A program made the translations under genes and the position numbers. From a virus: a DNA stretch of 64,000 bases. Below the pieces are notes generated by a model, which worked only from the letters and a program-made list of their open reading frames with translations, made no database searches and had not been told where the DNA came from. The stretch spans positions 1 through 64,000 of the IMG/VR virus record IMGVR_UViG_3300009702_000016; one strand, given 5' to 3'. Below, one piece after another: positions 58,220 to 64,000 of this stretch. Numbering within the stretch: the stretch's first letter is position 1; every line of letters starts with the position of its first letter.

Positions 58220-58411
58220 CTACTCCTTTTGTGTCCTAATTTTTGCAGTGGGTGGTGGCCATTCTACATGTGTTTCATCAATGTAGGACCGATCTTCTAG
58301 AGACATCGCTTGCCATAGTAAGTCCATTTCCGTTAGTATCTTGTCCTCAGCAGCTCTGTTGCTCTTAAGCTTTTCTAGAAGCTGGGCGTATCTTTTCGCT
58401 AACTTTGACAC
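58220..58411 (-). CDS. 63-aa helical protein, function unknown
   Basis: Helical (KLAKRYAQLLEKLKSNRAAE; KILTEMDLLWQAMSLEDRSY). It shares its first base with the preceding gene's stop (TAGTG-type junction) and ends two bases before the next start, so it is a real member of the operon. No family was recognised. Confidence 0.62.
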   Translation of the reverse strand: MSKLAKRYAQLLEKLKSNRAAEDKILTEMDLLWQAMSLEDRSYIDETHVEWPPPTAKIRTQKE

Positions 58412-59541
58412 TATACTTCACGTTTTGGTGTACTTACATCCGTTTGTCCTGGAGTAGTTACATGTGGGCCGTCTGGGGTTGATGTTTCTGCTCTATCCCC
58501 AGGTAGTCTGAGGTGGTTCGCGTTGCTCTTTTGTACGAACAGCTCGTTTTCTTTGTCTGTCTGTATGCTCTTAATATAATCAGGTAGAATCTTGTCAGTT
58601 ACCTTCCCAAGAGGAACAATCGAGTATCGATCATACGATTGAACGATTCGAGCTGTTACGTCCCACGACGTTAGGATTCCGCTGGGCTTGTTATCTTGCG
58701 CAGTGATAATTTTCCATCGAGTGCCGTCTAGTGTGTTGTACAGCCAGTCGTCCGTAGTGAGGTTTTTCAGGGTATTGTCCAACCAAAACCTCTGGCTACT
58801 GAAGCTCTCGTAGATTCCAAGTTCCTCTAGCGTGAGGCTTTCTTCTACTCTTGGTATGTTGACACGAAGTGCTGTTTCTGGAATTAGTCTATACGCGATT
58901 CTTATCGTAACCACCTTAGGAAGTGCTGCGTGAGGGGACACACGCTTCATCACTATTTTAAGCTGAACCTTTTGCTGTCCAAGACGAACCCCTAGTGACT
59001 CTTCTGTGAGTACCGAGTAGTCAGTTTCTGATGGGGATTTAATGTAGTAATAGACGTTTGTTCCCTCTGGCGCATAGTCTTTTATGCTCAGCGTGTCTAG
59101 TATTCCTACATTACTTTGAATTGGAACCTCAAAGTCTAGCGTACCATACACTGCGGACTTAATCAGTGACCAGAAGGTAGGTCTAGTCGGTTGGTTATAG
59201 TCTGGCGTAGTGTTTGCGCAGGACACGTTAGGGTAGGTTACATCGAAGACTACCGTTTTCGTTCCTCTCTTGTTGAACCCCCCAACGACTCCTGTGCCAA
59301 AGCATACGGGACAGATTCCTGCGGGCTCTGTCTCTACCTCAAAGCACGAGCATCTTCTTCCTGTCTTGAGTCTTTGGAAGTACTCAAAGTACACAGGGTT
59401 TACATTGGACGCATTTTGGCTTAGACGAGCGATTATGGGAACAAGGTCTTCCCTCGCCTGCCTTTGGGGCAAGTCACCGAGAATGTCGGTATTCGACGTC
59501 ACTCTGTCATCGTCCATAGGACGGTATCCCTGCGCACCCAC
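58411..59541 (-). CDS. Probable connector/tail-type virion protein with zinc ribbon
   Basis: 376 residues from GTG 59541, with GAGGAA five bases upstream. Residues 60-85 carry C64-S-C66 and CPVCFGTG (C77, C80), a DnaJ-like C-x-x-C-x-G-x-G zinc ribbon found in some phage baseplate or head-tail proteins. A beta-rich body follows (GTNVYYYIKSPSETDYSVLT; AYRLIPETALRVNIPRVEES; YNTLDGTRWKIITAQDNKPS). The tail is disordered (TSTPDGPHVTTPGQTD). It is the first gene of this leftward cluster and diverges from the amber-interrupted gene. Exact role unknown. Confidence 0.66.
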   Translation of the reverse strand: MGAQGYRPMDDDRVTSNTDILGDLPQRQAREDLVPIIARLSQNASNVNPVYFEYFQRLKTGRRCSCFEVETEPAGICPVCFGTGVVGGFNKRGTKTVVFDVTYPNVSCANTTPDYNQPTRPTFWSLIKSAVYGTLDFEVPIQSNVGILDTLSIKDYAPEGTNVYYYIKSPSETDYSVLTEESLGVRLGQQKVQLKIVMKRVSPHAALPKVVTIRIAYRLIPETALRVNIPRVEESLTLEELGIYESFSSQRFWLDNTLKNLTTDDWLYNTLDGTRWKIITAQDNKPSGILTSWDVTARIVQSYDRYSIVPLGKVTDKILPDYIKSIQTDKENELFVQKSNANHLRLPGDRAETSTPDGPHVTTPGQTDVSTPKREV

Positions 59542-59582
59542 GGCATTTCCTCGGTCTAGATTAGCCCTGCTTTTTCTGTACG

Positions 59583-59611
59583 TTATCTACAGTTCGTACC
59601 TTCAATATAAT
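59583..59611 (+). promoter_or_regulatory. Possible sigma-70-type promoter
   Basis: A consensus -10 TATAAT (59606-59611) is preceded 17 bases upstream by TTATCT (59583-59588), a weak -35. Transcription would start near 59618, 13 bases before ATG 59631. The divergent position supports it. TTATCTA is also seen upstream of ATG 61490 and of the tRNA, but without a good -10. Confidence 0.45.
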
Positions 59612-59630
59612 GTAGGGAAGTCTATCTACT

Positions 59631-59744
59631 ATGGCCATTTCTCCCCAAAGGGCGGTTCGAGGAACTCCTACGGTGTTCGAGCAGTTATTTGCTGACACGG
59701 ATGGTACTCCTCTTTCTCCCATTGACCCTAGTGCCTATCCTTAG
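59631..59744 (+). CDS. N-terminal segment before an in-frame TAG
   Basis: ATG 59631, preceded by GTAGGGAAG, opens 37 codons (MAISPQRAVRGTPTVFEQLF, then ADTDGTPLSPIDPSAYP) to a TAG at 59742-59744. The same frame continues directly into the next coding segment. The sequence reads as the first strands of an Ig-like phage module (FADTDGTPLSP.DPSAYP), which normally runs on as V-x-I-x-x-P. The downstream segment begins exactly so (VSIVSPSEEV). Confidence 0.65.
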   Translation: MAISPQRAVRGTPTVFEQLFADTDGTPLSPIDPSAYP

Positions 59745-60767
59745 GTGTCTATCGTCTCGCCATCTGAGGAAGTAATACAGTCCGGCGTGGCTGTGTCAGC
59801 TGGTGACGGTCGTTGGAGATTCACCTGGTTTGTTCCTGCTGACGCAGAGATGCTAGGCCCAGACAATCCTTGGAGGATTGACTGGCTAATGGCCACTGCG
59901 GGCGGAAGACAAATTGAGCTTCAGACTAACTTCTTCCTGATTGACAACATTGAGGCCACTCCTGACGAGCGTGCCTATACCAATCTAACTTACAAGGGAA
60001 ACTCAGAGCGTGCTCTGATAAAGTTCAAGAACGCACAGGAGTCTGTTAGCGTCACTTTAATGGACCAATCAGGAGCGGAAACGGACCTATCTTCTACCCT
60101 CCAGACGATACAGAGTGACGGCTTCTATAACTATTTCGTTGATACTCCTGTTTTAGACACATCAGGTTGCTATATCGTTGTGTGGAACACTAGACAGACT
60201 TCTGTTTCCCCTAACTCTACGATGGTCCAGCAGATCCGTGTTCCAGAGATGAACTTTTGGTTTGTTCAGCCAAGCTTGCGCATGCTTTTGGACAAGATTC
60301 AGAAGAAGATAGGACATGTCCAGTCGTATTCGGATGCTGACCTTTACGAGTATATCCTTCGAGGAACTGAGTACATCAATGCTGTGAACCCTATCACAGG
60401 ATGGACGTTCACTAATTGGCCGTCCAGCTACGGCATGGGGAACTTTCTCCTAATGGCCTCTGCCTGGTGGGGATTAAACGCTCAATACCTGTCAGAGGCC
60501 GAGGCTTCGTTCAATTTCAGCGGCCAGACGGTCACGCTTCAGGTAGATAGAACTGCGCATTATGAGGCAGCAATGAACCGCCTGCAAACGTACCTGGATA
60601 AGGAACTTCAGCACACAAAGAGAAACATGCTCCGCAGAGTGAGCGTGGGCGCTATTTCTACTCGTCCCTATGACTTCGGACTTCAGAGCCTTGTAACAAA
60701 GGTTCAGACTGTAAACGGTGGACAGAATCAGGTTCTTCCTCTATTTAGCAGATTAGGGTTGGTTTGA
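59745..60767 (+). CDS. Virion protein, main segment (Ig-like N-domain, helical C-domain)
   Basis: 340 residues from GTG 59745, directly behind the TAG; the whole frame 59631-60767 would be 378 residues including the TAG position. Beta-sandwich continuation: VSIVSPSEEVIQSGVAVSAG, GRWRFTWFVPADAEMLGPDN, WRIDWLMATAGGRQIE. The middle has RALIKFKNAQESVSVTLMDQ. A helical C-terminal half follows (LLDKIQKKIGHVQSYSDADL; YEAAMNRLQTYLDKELQHTK). It seems to be a tail or head-fibre component. GTG may serve as a re-initiation start, or be read through from 59631. Followed after one base by the membrane protein gene. Confidence 0.72.
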   Translation: MSIVSPSEEVIQSGVAVSAGDGRWRFTWFVPADAEMLGPDNPWRIDWLMATAGGRQIELQTNFFLIDNIEATPDERAYTNLTYKGNSERALIKFKNAQESVSVTLMDQSGAETDLSSTLQTIQSDGFYNYFVDTPVLDTSGCYIVVWNTRQTSVSPNSTMVQQIRVPEMNFWFVQPSLRMLLDKIQKKIGHVQSYSDADLYEYILRGTEYINAVNPITGWTFTNWPSSYGMGNFLLMASAWWGLNAQYLSEAEASFNFSGQTVTLQVDRTAHYEAAMNRLQTYLDKELQHTKRNMLRRVSVGAISTRPYDFGLQSLVTKVQTVNGGQNQVLPLFSRLGLV

Positions 60768-60768
60768 T

Positions 60769-61197
60769 ATGGCTTCTGAGAAAGAACCAAAGGCTTGGTA
60801 CGTTAAGGTAGGCGGCATTGCTGGCTCTGTAATGGCCGTTGGTGGCTTAGTGTGGGCGGTTGTTGGGGCCATCATGTGGGCTGGCGCATTTGCCGCCAAC
60901 GTTAGATCGTTGACCTCTGACGTACGCGCCATGAAGACAAGCATATCAGACCTAAATAGTTCTGTGATACAGAAAATGGAGGCGTCCAAGGACCGAGATG
61001 AGCAGAGGTTCAGGGATATGGAGGCTACCGAAGCTGGTCTTGCCCTAGCAGTGGAGAGGGTACGAACTGAGGTTCGTGTTCGTCACTCCCTGCCTTCTTC
61101 TCCCCTGGAACGAAGGTCTGCTGTGGCAGATGCAGAGTCTAGAACGAATGATGCAGTTACTAGGGCTATGGTACAGGTAGATCCCCAAGTCCCATGA
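60769..61197 (+). CDS. Membrane-anchored coiled-coil protein
   Basis: 142 residues. After a short polar start, residues about 14-45 are hydrophobic and Gly/Ala-rich (GGIAGSVMAVGGLVWAVVGA, then IMWAGAFAANV), followed by a coiled coil (LTSDVRAMKTSISDLNSSVI) and a polar end. The membrane-helix plus coiled coil layout occurs in holin-like and virion-anchored proteins. It precedes fibre-like and peptidoglycan-hydrolase genes, so a lysis or tail role is possible. It overlaps the next gene by ATGA. Confidence 0.68.
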   Translation: MASEKEPKAWYVKVGGIAGSVMAVGGLVWAVVGAIMWAGAFAANVRSLTSDVRAMKTSISDLNSSVIQKMEASKDRDEQRFRDMEATEAGLALAVERVRTEVRVRHSLPSSPLERRSAVADAESRTNDAVTRAMVQVDPQVP

Positions 61198-61391
61198 GAC
61201 TAAAAGTAACAATAGGAAAGTATGACCTAGATATGAGTGGGTCGAGAGAGGACCTAATTCTTTCCGTAAAAAGACTCATTCCACTCCTTAGTGAGGGTAT
61301 AGAGATTTCTGATGAGTCAGGTTCTTCTATTGAGGATGCTAAGGTAAAACTTCTAAGCCCACAACAGTGGAGCGTAATAAGAAACGAATAG
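61194..61391 (+). CDS. 65-aa protein, function unknown
   Basis: Alternating strand/helix pattern (MRLKVTIGKYDLDMSG; DLILSVKRLIPLLSEGIEIS). Overlaps the membrane protein by four bases. Ends in TAG; the same frame stays open for 27 hydrophobic codons to TAA at 61473-61475, 15 bases before the next ATG. No family was recognised. Confidence 0.6.
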   Translation: MRLKVTIGKYDLDMSGSREDLILSVKRLIPLLSEGIEISDESGSSIEDAKVKLLSPQQWSVIRNE

Positions 61392-61489
61392 CCTAACTCT
61401 TACTTTGTCTTCCTCAGCGTCTTAGTCATCTTATCTACTCGGTTATCTAACGTTATCATCGTGGTTACACACTAATCTTGGAGAAGACA

Positions 61490-61861
61490 ATGCCCACACT
61501 TTCAGTTACAAACCTAACCTCCTCTAGACTGCCAGTCGGTAAGTTTGTTGGAATCCTTTCCCCGAACGAACTCAAGACTATCGATCTCACATCGAATGAG
61601 ATCGAAATGTCCAAGGATCAGCTTGTTGGCTTAGCGGCAGCAGGCCACATTTCCTGGGACGTAACTAGCACAGCTTCAGAGGCCGACAACAAGGCTGAGG
61701 CTGTTATGGGAGGCGCTATTCTACTGAGCGGCTCAGGCACACCTGAAGCAGCTGTAGTTGCTCCTGTTGGGGCTGCTTATTTGCGCACGGATGGCGGCTC
61801 GGGAACAACTCTTTATGTAAAGGAGTCAGGAACTTCGGATACGGGCTGGGTCGCAAAGTAA
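61490..61861 (+). CDS. Fibre-type virion protein (tip segment)
   Basis: 123 residues from ATG 61490 (MPTLSVTNLTSSRLPVGK), with TTGGAGAAGAC upstream. The C-terminal 45 residues (GTPEAAVVAPVGAAYLRTDG, GTTLYVKESGTSDTGWVAK) follow the G-x-P-x-x-x-V-x-A-x-x-G-x-x-Y-x-R-x-D-G...Y-V-K-E-S-G-T-x-x-T-G-W pattern of phage tail- and head-fibre tips. The N-terminal half is a separate small beta domain. It may be a short adhesin or decoration fibre. Confidence 0.75.
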   Translation: MPTLSVTNLTSSRLPVGKFVGILSPNELKTIDLTSNEIEMSKDQLVGLAAAGHISWDVTSTASEADNKAEAVMGGAILLSGSGTPEAAVVAPVGAAYLRTDGGSGTTLYVKESGTSDTGWVAK

Positions 61862-61901
61862 TACGATAAGGCTCTAACCCTAACTCTTATAGGACTGTTT
61901 A

Positions 61902-62318
<417 letters not shown>

Positions 62319-63293
62319 ATGCCTGTCCACGTTAGCCACATCTCATTTAAGTCTTACGCAGGGCCGAGAATACGAGGAGACGTACCCTTTGTGCTAGGCC
62401 CTACAGCTTCGCACTGGGACAGAGTATTATGGCTTACCGCTAAGGTCGAATCTGGTGGTACGTTTGGCTCTATCGTCATGTACGACGGGACTGCAGTAAC
62501 AGCTGGTTTGCACCAGGCTATTGCCGTATATCCGAAAGAGCTGTCCCACGAGGATTATCAGGCCAAGGATGACCAGGGAAGCTTTTGGTCCTTGCTTCGA
62601 AGGATAGAGCTTGTTCCTGACTTCCCAGAAGTGAAGAAGTTGTGGGATAAACTTGCTTCCTCAGGATTCTATTTGGGTCGTGATGGCGTTCTTCGCTACC
62701 TGAACGACGGTACCGTTAAGGTAGGATCAAGAAATGTGAACTATTCTGCGGGTGACCCCGTTTACGGCTCTCATATTAGAAACACATTCACTCCTATGAA
62801 TGGTTCTGTGCCAAAGAGAGGCGCACAGTGGGAGCAATCCAAGCAGTGGGCTCTTGCCTTTCACTCTGTGTTTTCTAATCCAAAGTCGTTTAAGGCGCAG
62901 TCTGAGTTTGGAATGGAGCATTTTGAGCATGTAGCGAGGACTCGTCACATAGGAGACGAGAAAATCGTAGATGCTCTCTACGGTGGTTCTTTGCGCTCTC
63001 CTGGATACGAGGGGGATGATTACGATCTGGCCTTAGCTGTATTCTGGTCACACAGCGTGAACGCTCCTGCTATTGCGTATAGGATACTCAAGAGGGCGTA
63101 CAGAGTTGCCCCTCCAGCGGAGGATTCTTCCAAATTCGCCAGAACTCTACTCCATATGCTTGGTAGAAGTAACTTTGGTCGATGGAATTTCAGTGAGAAG
63201 AACGGACGGTGGTCACGAACTAGAAGTTCCGCGAAGAAAGTGTGGGAAAGTGGCCTATTTTCTAGTTCTGGAATTATGCCTAAGGCACTGTAA
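62319..63293 (+). CDS. Probable peptidoglycan hydrolase (lysozyme-fold)
   Basis: 324 residues. The segment VLWLTAKVESGGTFGSIVMY (E44 as likely catalytic acid) and DGTAVTAGLHQAIAVYPKEL (56-75) follow the E-S-G...Y-G...D-G-x-x-x-S-x-G-x-x-Q layout of lysozyme-superfamily muramidases. The middle region (GDPVYGSHIRNTFTP; ALAFHSVFSNPKSF) and C-terminal basic helices look structural. It could be the endolysin or a tail-associated lysin. A membrane protein three genes upstream might act as holin. ATG follows TGA directly (TGAATG). Confidence 0.6.
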   Translation: MPVHVSHISFKSYAGPRIRGDVPFVLGPTASHWDRVLWLTAKVESGGTFGSIVMYDGTAVTAGLHQAIAVYPKELSHEDYQAKDDQGSFWSLLRRIELVPDFPEVKKLWDKLASSGFYLGRDGVLRYLNDGTVKVGSRNVNYSAGDPVYGSHIRNTFTPMNGSVPKRGAQWEQSKQWALAFHSVFSNPKSFKAQSEFGMEHFEHVARTRHIGDEKIVDALYGGSLRSPGYEGDDYDLALAVFWSHSVNAPAIAYRILKRAYRVAPPAEDSSKFARTLLHMLGRSNFGRWNFSEKNGRWSRTRSSAKKVWESGLFSSSGIMPKAL

Positions 63294-63305
63294 AGGAGAA
63301 GTAAC

Positions 63306-63461
63306 ATGCCTACTCTACGATATGGAGATGTAGTAAACTCATCATTACCTGAGGAAGTTCCTCAGTCGCTAGATGATAGGATTAAGGAGCGTCGGGCTTC
63401 TATGGAAGAGGAATCTCAATCCTCGGACGAACAGACTGATTCTGAAACGCAACAAGACTAA
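63306..63461 (+). CDS. 51-aa acidic protein, function unknown
   Basis: ATG 63306 follows AAGGAGAAGTAAC, a good ribosome-binding site. MPTLRYGDVVNSSLPEEVPQ, then a helical Glu/Ser-rich end (RIKERRASMEEESQSSDEQT) and QQD. Very polar, probably disordered. 11 bases before the next gene. No family was recognised. Confidence 0.66.
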   Translation: MPTLRYGDVVNSSLPEEVPQSLDDRIKERRASMEEESQSSDEQTDSETQQD

Positions 63462-63472
63462 GGTGAAGTAAC

Positions 63473-64000
63473 ATGAACGATAACTATGAGAGCGCATTTG
63501 TATACATTGATAGGATCCTTGACTCTAAGGAGCCCATTTATGTGCGAAACGTCTTCAGTAAGCGAGGAATTGTCGTTGTAACATTGAACGACGGAAACAG
63601 GACACATCGGGAGCCTATCCCCAACACTAAGTATCCTATTTGTCTTTCAAACAAGGCCACCCCTGATATGATCAGGAATTCAAAGTCTCTCAGGCAGCTC
63701 CTTGACAAGGGAGTTTTGGAGTTAGTTCCCCATAAGGTAGCGGAGAAGGAGCTTTCCAACCCGAATGTGAGGCAGGCTTTGGCTGACGCTTACGAAAGGA
63801 TTAGCCCTTCCTCCTCTGGTGTAAAGGCCAACCGAACTCCTACTAACCAAGATAATGAGGACTTTGACGCTCCTTCCGTCGATGACTCCGATGTAGAGCA
63901 TAACGCCTCTCTTTCTAACTCTGATGACGACGTGGGGTTTGAACGTGAGAATGACCCAGAGACAGAAGGTGTGGCCATTCGTGTGGTGACGCTAGTGGAG
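63473..64000 (+). CDS. Protein of unknown function, partial at the window end
   Basis: ATG 63473 with AAGGTGAAGTAAC upstream; 176 codons remain open at the edge. The first 65 residues look folded (ESAFVYIDRILDSKEPIYVR; RGIVVVTLNDGNRTHREPIP). Then comes a helical piece (MIRNSKSLRQLLDKGVLELV), and a Ser/Asp-rich linker with NEDFDAPSVDDSDVEHNASL. Likely structural by neighbourhood; the family was not recognised. Confidence 0.7.
   Translation, partial: MNDNYESAFVYIDRILDSKEPIYVRNVFSKRGIVVVTLNDGNRTHREPIPNTKYPICLSNKATPDMIRNSKSLRQLLDKGVLELVPHKVAEKELSNPNVRQALADAYERISPSSSGVKANRTPTNQDNEDFDAPSVDDSDVEHNASLSNSDDDVGFERENDPETEGVAIRVVTLVE

Overview
This window is part of the genome of a large tailed double-stranded DNA bacteriophage. 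It carries a terminase large subunit, portal, probable prohead protease, scaffold, decoration and capsid genes, a replication block, and dozens of small overlapping genes of unknown function. The window enters one gene at its left edge and leaves another open at its right edge, so it is a piece of a larger genome. The host cannot be read from the sequence. The initiation factor 1 homologue resembles the proteobacterial form, which is only a weak hint.

Layout. (1) 1-2573, leftward: the N-terminal part of a CCA-adding-type nucleotidyltransferase and a 670-aa protein with an internal duplication. (2) 2757-13601, rightward: nucleic-acid metabolism, with flap exonuclease, KH-domain protein, dUTPase, SF2 helicase, DEDD exonuclease, DnaB-type helicase, a translation initiation factor IF-1 homologue, three Cys-rich zinc-ribbon-like proteins, a DnaN-like clamp, a second DEDD exonuclease, tRNA-Ser(UGA) and small regulators, with a strong terminator at 13320. 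No DNA polymerase is visible. (3) 13560-53342, leftward: one long structural array that must be read from right to left. It starts with a Zn-motif protein, terminase subunits, portal, protease, scaffold, decoration protein and capsid. It continues through a Vsr-like homing endonuclease and unknown virion candidates, one of which carries a 2H phosphoesterase domain. It ends with a giant 3276-aa protein. (4) 53343-54242: about 900 bp without genes, holding two different repeat families at a divergent transcription point; this is the best origin or control-region candidate. (5) 54243-56258, rightward small genes. (6) 56266-59541, leftward: probable connector-type protein, RuvC-like resolvase and a pretoxin-like hydrophobic protein. 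(7) 59631-64000, rightward: a virion protein with an in-frame amber codon, membrane protein, fibre-like protein, Pro/Glu-repeat protein, probable peptidoglycan hydrolase, and a partial gene.

How it fits together. The rightward left block copies and repairs DNA and adds several translation-related functions: IF-1, a KhpA-like KH protein, a tRNA that lacks an encoded CCA end, and a CCA-adding-type enzyme. The leftward block builds and packages the head. Most adjacent genes overlap by 1-14 bases or are separated by fewer than 15, pointing to long polycistronic transcripts and translational coupling.

The most unusual signals are an in-frame TAG inside a virion protein at 59742-59744, a 28-codon open extension behind the TAG of the giant gene, the phage-borne IF-1, and the paired repeat arrays at 53.5-54.1 kb. 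Functions marked as unknown were not recognised. All similarities were judged by eye, without database searches.
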